Shown piece after piece: positions 15,201 through 23,050 of a stretch of 64,000 bases of DNA (position 1 is the first letter of the stretch; each line of letters starts with the position of its first letter). This DNA is from Clostridia bacterium (GTDB lineage Bacteria; Bacillota_A; Clostridia; Christensenellales; Aristaeellaceae), in contig JAFWQM010000096.1 in assembly GCA_017509065.1 (NCBI GenBank), forward strand, positions 1 to 64,000. The letters are read 5' to 3'. The position numbers and the translations under genes are program-made. The notes below the pieces were generated by a model that was not told the origin of the DNA, searched no databases, and saw only the letters and a list, made by a program, of their open reading frames with translations.

Positions 15201-17997
15201 AGGGCCGAGCGCGAACCTGTGGATTCATTACCGCGATCTGGTGACCAACGAGAGCGTGGCCTCTTCCTGCGAAAAGCCCTGCTATCCCGGTACGAACACA
15301 GTCGATGCCGATCCCCTCAATCTGTTACCCGGCTATACGCTCTCCGGCCCTTCCAGTGTGACCGTCACCATGACCGAGGACGGAGAATTGATCCCGAACG
15401 AGGTCGTATTCCAGTATTGGCGCGAAGTGACGGAAACGCCCATTCCCACCACCGCGCCTTATGAGGAGCTCATGGACGCCTACTTCTATCCTACCGGCCC
15501 TTCCGTCCATGTCCGTTCCTCCACGTCCACCGCGGAAAACAACATCCTGGGCATGGTGAGCAGCGGCGACCTTGGCCATATCCGCGGCAAAATCACCACC
15601 AGTGACGGCAAGGTGTGGTATTCCGTGGAAATCAACGGCATGGTCGGTTATATGAGCGATACCGTGGTGCGTTTCCTGAACGAAGCGGAAATCATGGCGC
15701 TGTTCAACTATACCCCCGCTCCCACCATCGTTCCCACGCCCCTGCCCACGGAAGTGCCCGTCGGCGCGGTAATCGACCGCTGGGGCAAGACCAACGCGAA
15801 AGTAAACTTCCGCCGCACGCCCGATAAGAACGGCGTGCGCATCGACGAGCTGCACAAGAACCACCGCGTATGGGTTTACTCCGTTGAAAGCCCCAAGGAT
15901 GAAAAATGGTATTATGTCATCGACAAGGGCGTGTCCGGCTACGTGATGGCAAAGTACATCGATCTCCTGGACGAGGCTGAAAGCGAACAGATTCAGCGCA
16001 GCCTGGCTTCCCCCGTGCCCACTCAGGTTCCGCCGGCAACGCCTGATCCCACCCCCGCTCCCACGCCGATCCCGACCGAGGTTCCTACATTGGTTCCCAC
16101 GGAAGTGCCGACGCCGGAGCCCACCGAAGTGATTACTCCGGTTCCTGTCACCGAAGCGCCGACGGAAACCCCGCCGCCGCCAACCGAAACGCCCGCGCCA
16201 TACCGCGGCTACGCTCTGACGATCAGCCAGGCCGATCTGCGCACCGGCGTAAGCCTGATGGACGACACCATCCAGATGCTGCCCGCCCAAACGCTGGTGG
16301 ACGTGAAAGCGGAAACCTCCGTGGACGGCGTGGCCTGGGCCCATGCGCAGGTCGTCGGCAGCGAGAATCTGGGCTTTATCCCCATGTCCAACCTTCTTCC
16401 GATCAGCAATGACGAGGCCAAGATCTACCGGGATCAGATCTTCACCACGCCCGAAGTGACAGCCAGCCCTTCCCCGGAACATGTGGAAGGCTACGCCATG
16501 ACGCTGGGCAGCGGCGTGCCCTTGCGCAATTATCCCAACACCAACGGTGAAATCATCACCCTGCTGCCTTACACCGCCGTTGCCTATGTTTACAGCCAGG
16601 ACTATAACGATGCAGCCTGGCATCTGGTGCAGTACAACGGCATATGGGGCTTTATCCGCCAGGATCAGCTGCGGATGATGAGCGCCGAAGAAGTGCGCGC
16701 GTATGAAGATTCCATGATCGACAGCACGCCTTCCCCCTCTCCCGCCCCGACGCCCGAACCCATTACTCAGACCAGCCTGAGCAGCTATGGCCACGTGCTG
16801 AGCAGCAGCGGCAAGGTGAACCTGCGCTCCCGCCCCAACGTGACCAGCACGGCCATTCGGCTGCTGGACAACTATGCGTTCGCACTGGTGCTGGGCACCG
16901 AAAAAAGCGAAGACCCCAACGATGAAAGAATCTGGTATCACGTGAGCCAGGCGGGCACGGAAGGCTACATCCGCAGCGATTACTTCCATGTGCTTTCGCT
17001 GAGTGAGCTGCCTGAGTTCCTGGAAAGCCAGGAATACCTGAACGCCAACAGCACCGTGTCCGACACGGTCTCCATCAGCCAGCTCCAGCCTGTGGAGGAC
17101 TATAACCGCAACGTGTGGAAGAACCCGAATCTGGAAGCCACCTATGAGCCCTTCAATCCTTTCGGCACCTCCACACCCGCGCCTGAAGCGGCCGCGCCGA
17201 CCAATACTCCCGTGCCCACAAGTACGCCCGTCCCCACTGCCACGCCCCAGATCGCTCCCGTCGGGCCGACAGGCGGCAATCTGCCCGAGCCCAACGTGCA
17301 GCAGGGCGGCTCCCCCTGGCCCTGGGTACTGCTCGGCTTGGCCGTGGTTGGCGGCGGCGGCGCGTACTACGCCTATACCGTACACAGCCAGAACAAGAAA
17401 CGGGCCGCGATGCGGGCCCAGCAGGCGCGCCAGGCCAGGAGCCAGGCGGCAGCCCATCCCCAGATGCGCGCGGCGCAGAACAACCCCGTTCAGCCTGCGA
17501 ACCAGTCCGCGCAGACGCCTGTGAACCGCTCCGCGCAAACAGCGAATCGGCAGGCGCAGGCAGTGAATCACGCCGCGCAGAATATACAGCAGCAGGAGCG
17601 GGCTTACATGCCGCCGAAGCCTGTCTGGCAGAATCCCAATCAGGGAGCCGGTTCTTCCAAGCCCGCTGTGCCCGGCACGAATCAGACCGCTTTGAGCGGA
17701 GAAACCAAGACATACCCCGCAAAACTTTCCCAGAATCCAACCCAGGTTTACCAGACCCGAAAGCCCGCCGCGGCGGACGCAGAGCCTGCGGACGGCACGG
17801 CGAACTGGAAGCCTTTGACCAGGCATGATCAAACGCAGGCGTCCGCTCCGGAGAAAACGCCCGAGCGTCCCGCAGCGCCCGTGAAAGCGTCTGAACAGAC
17901 CGCCGCGCCAGCGGACGGCTCCGTTCCGCGCCAGCGCACCCGCCGCACGGAACGCCATAAGGATCTGTACAATAATAATCAGAACGGCCAGGCGTAA
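12289..17997 (+). CDS. Giant surface protein: signal peptide, 11 MucBP-like repeats, 5 SH3b domains, single TM and cytoplasmic tail (1902 aa)
   Basis: A signal peptide (MKGKLRIFAM onward) is followed by about 150 residues of unique sequence. Eleven repeats of about 70 residues run from roughly 187 to 1047. Each starts like V-T-V-x-Y-V-D-x-x-G and ends like V-T-F-x-Y, the MucBP/InlB-type pattern of adhesins. Pro/Thr-rich spacers (PTEAP, EPTE) separate blocks. Five SH3b domains, often wall-binding, follow from about 1060 to 1590. A transmembrane helix (WPWVLLGLAVVGGGGAYY) lies near 1677, and about 200 Gln/Ala/Pro-rich residues follow that should be cytoplasmic. No LPXTG motif is present. The start was chosen for its RBS GAAGGAGG. 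It is probably an adhesin or wall-sensing protein. Confidence 0.88.
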   Translation: MKGKLRIFAMLLSLAMLFSAAAGQSEGASLSPAARFTVFVNTMNQYGDTSPYGPAVPMSDSPDENRLWLKMPIDTFFTGKMTLLIEDSMQEYLMFEPANYSVLENISDAGASLDSPSVTITYFDLVGDPAGVCYLYISSQDCPGAEEPFLNPFPEELTPETPLEQFTAAPIELPTEAPYELSTEAPAVSLTVTVRYLDSDGESIAEDTVQIVKPGVNNIYPDGIIPDGYELAEYGVKEVFADANGVNPPVVEFHYALKAITATVKINYLDVYGNPIMESTIFTPDGGEHPVSYYPVEGYTVLEPSTQTVFVDRNGANPPEITFYYEREVQPVSVTIHYVDQSGEALRNDDVLPFTKGMHNAAAVMIPGYTLIGENEQPVLVDENGATPQEVTFVYQREIHPVEIPVHYVDETGIQIAEDTSKIISPSDNVVLPEGGVSPDDYELIGREAVEVLLDGDGAHPAEVTFQYRRIIKPASVTLHYVDDTGSPIAEDSVVSVPAGDSIVTPRTDIDPSLYAQLEPLSYPVTVSLEGASVKELTFYYQRLVQPVTVVIRYVDERGEPILPDREMQFKEGFHEVRPTEDISSEDYILIGPESYPLSVTLDGASQSEFIFTYQRVVKPVQVTVHYVDENGEPVAEDTFQMLTAGASVVFPLASPEGYVLPDGADPFQTVTVDADGAHPDEVTFVFRQLSAEPVTIPVLYIDQDSGIEIATRRTVTAQPDTVTEVSALPAPEDLLEDYLLVSEPAVSVSVDKNGVSSVKEVVFSYIYVPRPTDTPEQLPPESLTELPEQIHDLIPVREPTAEPTQEPTEAPTEEPPKAQPVTVTVHYLDIEGEPVAQDSFVRCDVGDSVIKADPVDLPQGYVAEGAQDALVHVDENGATPAEITFLYRYMAEAPAPKIALVNVKYIDPDGKVFYSYPTTCFENQQNSVHVNWDYVDPSLGYKLASDDTVNVTVDETGAADPVEVVFKFKEGPSANLWIHYRDLVTNESVASSCEKPCYPGTNTVDADPLNLLPGYTLSGPSSVTVTMTEDGELIPNEVVFQYWREVTETPIPTTAPYEELMDAYFYPTGPSVHVRSSTSTAENNILGMVSSGDLGHIRGKITTSDGKVWYSVEINGMVGYMSDTVVRFLNEAEIMALFNYTPAPTIVPTPLPTEVPVGAVIDRWGKTNAKVNFRRTPDKNGVRIDELHKNHRVWVYSVESPKDEKWYYVIDKGVSGYVMAKYIDLLDEAESEQIQRSLASPVPTQVPPATPDPTPAPTPIPTEVPTLVPTEVPTPEPTEVITPVPVTEAPTETPPPPTETPAPYRGYALTISQADLRTGVSLMDDTIQMLPAQTLVDVKAETSVDGVAWAHAQVVGSENLGFIPMSNLLPISNDEAKIYRDQIFTTPEVTASPSPEHVEGYAMTLGSGVPLRNYPNTNGEIITLLPYTAVAYVYSQDYNDAAWHLVQYNGIWGFIRQDQLRMMSAEEVRAYEDSMIDSTPSPSPAPTPEPITQTSLSSYGHVLSSSGKVNLRSRPNVTSTAIRLLDNYAFALVLGTEKSEDPNDERIWYHVSQAGTEGYIRSDYFHVLSLSELPEFLESQEYLNANSTVSDTVSISQLQPVEDYNRNVWKNPNLEATYEPFNPFGTSTPAPEAAAPTNTPVPTSTPVPTATPQIAPVGPTGGNLPEPNVQQGGSPWPWVLLGLAVVGGGGAYYAYTVHSQNKKRAAMRAQQARQARSQAAAHPQMRAAQNNPVQPANQSAQTPVNRSAQTANRQAQAVNHAAQNIQQQERAYMPPKPVWQNPNQGAGSSKPAVPGTNQTALSGETKTYPAKLSQNPTQVYQTRKPAAADAEPADGTANWKPLTRHDQTQASAPEKTPERPAAPVKASEQTAAPADGSVPRQRTRRTERHKDLYNNNQNGQA

Positions 17998-18026
17998 CAG
18001 ACGGATTCCGGAAAAGACATAAAAAC

Positions 18027-18078
18027 GCGGCAGGGAACAGACAGGCTGCTTACCAGGCGGCCATGGCTTCCCTGCCGC
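18027..18078 (+). terminator. Hairpin between the surface protein and the CHAP protein
   Basis: GCGGCAGGGAA (18027-18037) pairs with TTCCCTGCCGC (18068-18078) across a 30-base loop. It is followed only by TTC, so it is a weak terminator or an mRNA-processing hairpin that allows read-through into the next gene. Confidence 0.5.
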
Positions 18079-18109
18079 TTCATCCCTGATCCCCCAAAGG
18101 AGGAATACC

Positions 18110-19060
18110 ATGCGTCATGCATCCCGCCTGGCGGCGGTGCTGCTATGCGCCGCGCTGCTGGGCGTTCCCGCGGCGCGGGCGGAAAGCCAGCCCGTTTCCG
18201 GCGATTACGTGAGATCCCTGAACCTGCCTGCCGGAGAAAAACTGATTCCGCCGCAGTATACCGTGCCGGATTATGTGTATTATCTGATGGACGTCGCCCG
18301 CGGCGAAATCGGCTATGTGGAAGAAAAAAACGGCGTTACCAAGTTCGGCACCTGGGCAGGATATCCCATGGCGGAATGGTGCGCCGAATTCCAGTGCTGG
18401 TGCGTGAACCGGGTGGATAAGCTATATGGAACGCATCTGCTCAACAAGGTGTATCCCAACTACAGCGGCACCAACGTAGGCCGCGACTGGTTCATAGACC
18501 AGGGCCGCTACATCGCCCGCAGCGGCAGCCTGCCGGGCTACGGCGCGCAATGGTGGAAGGACTCGGATCGGCCCATCCCCGTCAACGGCTACATTCCCCA
18601 GCCGGGAGACTGGATGTTCCTTTCGGACAATGCCAGCTATGACACCTCCCACGTGGCGCTGGTGGAATACTGCGCGTATGACGCGGAAGGCCGCGTGCGG
18701 GTGCACGTGATCGAAGGCAACAACCTGCTCAAGCCCGCGCCGCAGGGCGTGGAACGAAACGACTACGCGCTCGATTCCTGGCGCATCCTGGGCTATGGCA
18801 CTGTCCATGACCTGGCGGACTGGACGCTGAAATTCGGCCATTCCGGGCCGAAGGTAAAAGCGCTCCAGGAAGAGCTGGTGAGCGCCGGGCTGCTGGAGGA
18901 AAAATACACCACCGGCAAGTTCGGCGCTATCACCCAGGACTGCATCAAGGCGGTCCAGCGGCAGTACGGCATTCTGGAAACCGGCATCGCCAACCTGGAA
19001 ACCCGCGCAGCCCTGCGCCGAATGGCCACCCAGACCCGCACACCGACCTCCGAACCGTGA
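18110..19060 (+). CDS. Secreted CHAP-type amidase/endopeptidase with peptidoglycan-binding domain (316 aa)
   Basis: A signal peptide (to about residue 25, AARA before ESQP) precedes a CHAP/NlpC-P60-like domain. The likely nucleophile is the Cys in AEWCAEFQCWCVN near residue 93, the His lies in SHVALVEY near 182, and EGNN follows. The last 80 residues form a PG_binding_1 unit (LKFGHSGPKVKALQEEL ... KFGAITQDCIKAVQRQYG). It should cut cell-wall peptides outside the membrane. RBS AAAGGAGG. It follows the giant SH3b protein in the same direction without its own clear promoter, which suggests a joint role at the wall. Confidence 0.85.
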   Translation: MRHASRLAAVLLCAALLGVPAARAESQPVSGDYVRSLNLPAGEKLIPPQYTVPDYVYYLMDVARGEIGYVEEKNGVTKFGTWAGYPMAEWCAEFQCWCVNRVDKLYGTHLLNKVYPNYSGTNVGRDWFIDQGRYIARSGSLPGYGAQWWKDSDRPIPVNGYIPQPGDWMFLSDNASYDTSHVALVEYCAYDAEGRVRVHVIEGNNLLKPAPQGVERNDYALDSWRILGYGTVHDLADWTLKFGHSGPKVKALQEELVSAGLLEEKYTTGKFGAITQDCIKAVQRQYGILETGIANLETRAALRRMATQTRTPTSEP

Positions 19061-19067
19061 ATTGAAA

Positions 19068-19106
19068 GCGCCGCGTTGGGATGATGTAAACGCGGCGCGC
19101 TTCTTT
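19068..19106 (+). terminator. Intrinsic terminator after the CHAP protein
   Basis: GCGCCGCGTT (19068-19077) pairs with AACGCGGCGC (19089-19098), followed by GCTTCTTTTC. Confidence 0.75.
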
Positions 19107-19194
19107 TCAATCTTCGTGAGCAGGATTTTTCCATTCGGTGTCGAATAGAAAAAGGATATGGTTTCGGGTGAAGCTCCCGTAAGGAGGAATGCTT

Positions 19195-20646
19195 ATGCGC
19201 GATATGGTGCTGGTGCTGAATTTTGACGACTTCGCCGCCCGCGCTGTTACGCGAAAGCTGCGTTCGGAACGCATTTTCTGTAAAATCGTACCGGGGAACA
19301 TTCCCCTGGAAGCCATACAGGCTCAGGAGCCGCTGGGGCTGCTGCTGGCCGGCGGCGTAACAGGCCGGACGCCGTCCGGGCTGGACGGACGCATTTCATC
19401 CGCGGGTATTCCCATTCTGGCCCTGGGGGACACAGCGGGGCTGCTGCTGGAAGCCTTGGGCGGAAAAGTGGGCGAACCCGTGCTGCAGGGCGCGGTGATG
19501 GAGCTGAGCTATCAGGAATCTCCGCTGCTTACAGATCTGGAAAACAACGAACGCCTGCTGCCGTGCGCGCGGGACATGCAGCTGCCCTCCTGGATCAAGC
19601 CCATATGCTTCGCGCAGGAAACCGTGGTTGGCTTCGCCCACGAGACCCGTCCCCTTTACGGGATGCAGTTTGAGGTGGAGCAGAACGATCCGGAAGGCTC
19701 CATGATGATGCGCAATTTTGCCTTCAACATCTGCGGCTGCACCGCCTGGTGGGATGAAGATGCATTCGTCAGCCGCGCCACAGAGGAAATCAGCCGCCTG
19801 GTCGGCGGCGGACGCGCCGTGTGCGCCATGACCGGCGGGCTGAACAGCGGGCTGAGCGCTATGCTGGCCTATAAAGCGCTTGGGGACAGACTGAAGTGCA
19901 TCTTCGTGGACACCGGCCTGCTCCGCGAACGCGAGGGCGACGATTTTATCGCTTACTACCGCGATGAAGTCGGGATGGATATCACCCGTGTCAACGCCGG
20001 CGACCGCTTTCTGGACGCGTTGAAGAACGTGACGCGTGCGGAGGAAAAAAGCCGGATCATCAGCGAAACGATTTTCAGTATCCTGCGGGAAGAAGAAGCG
20101 AAGCTCGGCGGCTTTAACGCCGTTATCCGCGGCACAAGCTGCAGTGACGTGCTGTTCGGCAAGCAGCCTGCCGCCCCTGCCATCGGCGCGGACGCGCTTC
20201 TTATCGAGCCTGTGCGTGACCTGTTCAAAGAAGAGATTCGCGCCATCGCCGATTTTCTCGGGATGCCGCAGGAAATCATTTCCCGCCAGCCTTTCCCCGG
20301 CAGCGGCCTGGCCCTGCGCATTTTAGGCGAAGTAACGGAAGACCGCCTGCGCACGCTTCGCGCGGCCGACGCGGTTTTCCAGAGTGAACTGGTTCGCTCC
20401 GGCGCCGCCAAACGCCTGTGGCAGTATTTCGCAGTGCTGCTTCCTCTGCCTGAGAACGAGCGGAAATACGCGATCTGCCTCCGCGCCGTGCACGCGAGCG
20501 AGCGCAGCCAGGCCTACGCCGCCCGCCTACCGTATGACGTGATGGAAAACGTGGTGGATCTCATCCTGCGCGACCTGCCCCAGGTGGGCCGTATCGTGTA
20601 CGATCTGACCCCCAGCGCCAATTATTCCGGGGTGGAATGGGAGTAG
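19195..20646 (+). CDS. GMP synthase-like protein with lost catalytic motifs (483 aa)
   Basis: End-to-end similarity to GuaA is visible: a class I glutaminase-like half (NFAFNICGC at its end), an ATP-pyrophosphatase half (KCIFVDTGLLREREGDDF, QPFPGSGLALRILGEVTEDRLRTLR) and the C-terminal dimer domain (GRIVYDLTP ... VEWE). Yet each catalytic signature is changed. The glutaminase nucleophile GICYGMQ reads ALGDTAGLL with no Cys. The FHPE His reads FEVE. The P-loop SGGVDS reads TGGLNS. The KSHHNVGGL lid is deleted, and the final KPPATIEWE reads SANYSGVEWE. It is intact and in frame, so probably a pseudoenzyme or a new activity. Start at 19195 rather than 19189, for RBS spacing from AAGGAGG. Confidence 0.8.
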   Translation: MRDMVLVLNFDDFAARAVTRKLRSERIFCKIVPGNIPLEAIQAQEPLGLLLAGGVTGRTPSGLDGRISSAGIPILALGDTAGLLLEALGGKVGEPVLQGAVMELSYQESPLLTDLENNERLLPCARDMQLPSWIKPICFAQETVVGFAHETRPLYGMQFEVEQNDPEGSMMMRNFAFNICGCTAWWDEDAFVSRATEEISRLVGGGRAVCAMTGGLNSGLSAMLAYKALGDRLKCIFVDTGLLREREGDDFIAYYRDEVGMDITRVNAGDRFLDALKNVTRAEEKSRIISETIFSILREEEAKLGGFNAVIRGTSCSDVLFGKQPAAPAIGADALLIEPVRDLFKEEIRAIADFLGMPQEIISRQPFPGSGLALRILGEVTEDRLRTLRAADAVFQSELVRSGAAKRLWQYFAVLLPLPENERKYAICLRAVHASERSQAYAARLPYDVMENVVDLILRDLPQVGRIVYDLTPSANYSGVEWE

Positions 20647-20650
20647 GACC

Positions 20651-20679
20651 AGGGATTAGGGAATAGGGATTAGGGATTA
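20651..20679 (+). repeat. Heptamer run, AGGGATT type (single arm)
   Basis: Four tandem 7-base units: AGGGATT, AGGGAAT, AGGGATT, AGGGATT. No matching right arm is present before the next gene. It sits 4 bases after the GuaA-like gene and 27 before the tandem GNAT. Confidence 0.75.
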
Positions 20680-20706
20680 ATTCATATAAAACAAGGGGAA
20701 ATGCTC

Positions 20707-21507
20707 ATGCGAATTACCCATCCGCAGGCGCCGTTCCAGGGCGTTGCGCCTGAAAACGTGTTTTTCGTGTCAAACGATCAGTCCATTCAGCTGGGCACAG
20801 GTTATGTGATCCAGTTTTTTCAGGGCCAATTGTATCCCGAGCGGCCCAACCATATCTTCATGCAGATCGACTGTCAGCCCACGGGACGCGCCTTAATGTT
20901 CGGTGCGCTGCTGGCCAGAGCGGAGCAGCTAAAGGCGCAGTTTCCGGATATTCCCGCCCGCCTCTATACCCAGGTGGACCCGAAGGATCAGGAGCTGATC
21001 AAGTTTTATGAAGCCTGCGGCCTGCGCAACGATGACGGGGAGGATATGTACCGCTTCATTCCTCCTGCCGGGATACCCCAGGCGCCTATGGGCCTGGTTT
21101 TCGCCTCTGTGCCCCTGCAGGATGAGGCCAGCCAGAACGCTTTCCTTTCCCGTGTGAACCTGCACCGCATCCAGCCCATCACCCGGGATTACCTGCAGCT
21201 TTGGCAGCAGCAGCAGCATTTCATGGCCCTGGGCTTCTACCGCGACGGCCAGCCCCTGTGCGAAGCCATGGTGACCGGCGCGGGCAGCAGCGCCACCCTG
21301 CTGATGATCTATACCCGTTCGGACTCCCGCCGCCAGGGTATGGCGAAAAACCTGCTCGGCGCGGCCTGCGCCCTGCTGCGGCAGCGGGGCGTGAACACCA
21401 TGTATACCCACGTTTTTCGCCGCAATATGCCGCAGATGGCTCTGATGAAGCATCTGAACGGCGCGTTCGTGCGCACCGTCACCGCCCTGCCCGGCGTCGA
21501 TCTGTAA
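20707..21507 (+). CDS. Tandem GNAT-type acetyltransferase (266 aa)
   Basis: Two GNAT-like halves can be made out. The first (residues about 10-115) has LARAEQLKAQFP and the EACGLRNDDGEDMYRF segment that resembles a GNAT C-terminus. The second (about 140-266) has the acetyl-CoA loop TRSDSRRQGMAKNLLGAA and the FRRNMPQMALMKHLNG end. Only the second keeps a good R/Q-x-x-G-x-G/A loop (RRQGMA), so the first may be structural. The substrate is unknown. The start at 20707 is chosen because the ATG at 20701 touches the RBS (AAGGGGAA). It lies 60 bases after the GuaA-like gene and may be cotranscribed with it. Confidence 0.75.
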   Translation: MRITHPQAPFQGVAPENVFFVSNDQSIQLGTGYVIQFFQGQLYPERPNHIFMQIDCQPTGRALMFGALLARAEQLKAQFPDIPARLYTQVDPKDQELIKFYEACGLRNDDGEDMYRFIPPAGIPQAPMGLVFASVPLQDEASQNAFLSRVNLHRIQPITRDYLQLWQQQQHFMALGFYRDGQPLCEAMVTGAGSSATLLMIYTRSDSRRQGMAKNLLGAACALLRQRGVNTMYTHVFRRNMPQMALMKHLNGAFVRTVTALPGVDL

Positions 21508-21511
21508 GCAT

Positions 21512-21556
21512 GCAAACCCTCTTCATTCCGAAAGGATGAAGTGGGATTTTTTTATT
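21512..21556 (+). terminator. Intrinsic terminator after the tandem GNAT
   Basis: CCCTCTTCATTCC pairs imperfectly with GGATGAAGTGGG around a GAAA loop and is followed by ATTTTTTTATTTT. Confidence 0.75.
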
Positions 21557-21574
21557 TTGAGACAAAAGCAAAGC

Positions 21575-21603
21575 TTGCAAAACAACCGCATCTCAATTAT
21601 ACT
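21575..21603 (+). promoter_or_regulatory. Sigma-A promoter for pepT
   Basis: TTGCAA at 21575-21580, a 17-base spacer and TATACT at 21598-21603, 40 bases before the pepT start codon. Confidence 0.75.
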
Positions 21604-21642
21604 GGAAGAAAGAAAGCGTTGCATGAAAGGAAGCGTTTGAAT

Positions 21643-22851
21643 ATGCAGGTTGAAAAACGGTTTTTGCGCTACATCAGCATTGACACCACCAGCGACGAAA
21701 CGTGCGCTTCGTGCCCTTCCACCCACAACCAGCGGGTGCTGGCCTGGGAACTGGAAAAGGAAATGAAGAAGCTGGGCCTGTCCGACGTGCGGGTGGACGC
21801 GCACGGCTACGTGTACGGCTTCATCCCCGCGAACGCGGGAAACGCCCCGGCGATCGGCCTGATCGCGCACATGGACACCTCGGACGCCGTGCCCGGCGGG
21901 CCGATGCGCGCGCGGATCCTGCGGTATGAGGGCGGAGATGTCGTGCTGAACGAAGGAAAAGGCATTGTGATGCGGGCGAAGGATTATCCGTCGCTTTCGG
22001 ACAAGATCGGCAAAGACCTGATCGTGACCGACGGCAACACCCTGCTCGGCGGCGACGACAAAGCGGGCGTGGCCGAGATCATGACCTTCTGCGAATATGC
22101 TCTGACCCATCCCGAATACAAGCATGGAAAAATTTGCGTGGGCTTTACGCCGGATGAGGAAATCGGCCGCGGAGCGGACCTGTTCGACGTGGCGGGCTTC
22201 GGCGCGGACTTCGCGTATACCCTGGACGGCGGCAGGGTCAGCGAAATGGAATACGAAAACTTCAACGCCGCCTCCGCGCAGATCATTGTGCATGGGTTCT
22301 CCATCCATCCCGGCAGCGCGAAAAACAAAATGCGGAACGCCATCCGCCTGGCGATGGAATTCGACGCCATGCTTCCCGCCAGCGAAACGCCGGAATGCAC
22401 CGAAGGCTACGAGGGCTTTTATCACCTGAACGACTTCCGCGGCGAGGTGCAGCAGGCTGAGCTGCGCTACATCATCCGCGACCATGACAAACAGAAATTT
22501 GAACAGCGCAAGGAGCGCGTGCGGAAAATTGCCGCGTACCTGAATGAGAAATACGGCGAAGGCGTCTTTGAGCTGACGGTCAAAGACAGTTATTTCAACA
22601 TGAAAGAGAAGGTGCAGGAGAAGCCCGAGGTGATCGACCGCGCCGTAAGCGCCATCCGCGCCTGCGGCCTGACGCCCGCCTGCGCGCCCATTCGCGGCGG
22701 CACCGACGGGGCCACGCTGTCCTATAAGGGCCTGGTGTGCCCGAACCTGGGCACCGGCAGCTATAACCACCACGGCGTGTTTGAATACGCCTGCGTGCAG
22801 GAAATGGAAACTATGGTGGAGATTGTGAAGAAAATCGTGGAAGAGAAATAA
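21643..22851 (+). CDS. pepT: Peptidase T, tripeptide aminopeptidase (402 aa)
   Basis: An M20-family zinc aminopeptidase that removes the N-terminal residue of tripeptides in the cytoplasm. Visible metal and catalytic positions are HMDTSD near residue 78, LGGDDKAG near 137, TPDEEIG near 172, TLDGG near 196 and SYNHHGVFEYA near 376. Also present is IRGGTDGATLSYKG, typical of PepT. The length is normal. An in-frame ATG 34 codons upstream lies before the -10 box and is rejected; the chosen ATG has RBS GAAAGGAAG. It is a monocistronic unit with its own promoter, followed by a repeat. Confidence 0.95.
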   Translation: MQVEKRFLRYISIDTTSDETCASCPSTHNQRVLAWELEKEMKKLGLSDVRVDAHGYVYGFIPANAGNAPAIGLIAHMDTSDAVPGGPMRARILRYEGGDVVLNEGKGIVMRAKDYPSLSDKIGKDLIVTDGNTLLGGDDKAGVAEIMTFCEYALTHPEYKHGKICVGFTPDEEIGRGADLFDVAGFGADFAYTLDGGRVSEMEYENFNAASAQIIVHGFSIHPGSAKNKMRNAIRLAMEFDAMLPASETPECTEGYEGFYHLNDFRGEVQQAELRYIIRDHDKQKFEQRKERVRKIAAYLNEKYGEGVFELTVKDSYFNMKEKVQEKPEVIDRAVSAIRACGLTPACAPIRGGTDGATLSYKGLVCPNLGTGSYNHHGVFEYACVQEMETMVEIVKKIVEEK

Positions 22852-22852
22852 C

Positions 22853-23020
22853 GGTTACGATTCAGATATTCCTGGGGGAACCGCTCTTTGGTGCCCAAAG
22901 AGCGGTTCCCCCAGACCCCCTCCGAGAAAGGCTGTAGAAAGGGAAAGACTTTTACAGTTAGGCTCTATCTATTGTGTTTGTTTCCCTTTATGGCTTTCTT
23001 GGAAAGGGGTCTGGGGGAAT
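22853..23020. repeat. Palindromic repeat pair (GGTTAC / GGGGGAACCGC family)
   Basis: GGTTACGATTCAGATATTCC leads into GGGGGAACCGCTCTTTGG, and CCAAAGAGCGGTTCCCCC completes an almost perfect hairpin. Then CCAGACCCCCTCCGAGAAAG pairs, about 60 bases on, with CTTTCTTGGAAAGGGGTCTGG. It begins 2 bases after the pepT stop and ends close to the GH3 gene's RBS. Confidence 0.75.
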
Positions 23021-23050
23021 AGTATCAAATAACGAAAAGGAGGGCTTACC

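Noticed and set aside
12289..17997. LPXTG or other sortase anchor in the giant surface protein
   Set aside because: No such motif; the protein ends in a TM helix followed by about 200 residues, too long for a sorting signal.
15325..18111. A 928-codon minus-strand frame inside the giant surface protein
   Set aside because: Antisense frame kept open by GC-rich codon bias; Arg/Gly-rich with no domain, while the plus strand has clear repeats, SH3b domains and a TM helix.
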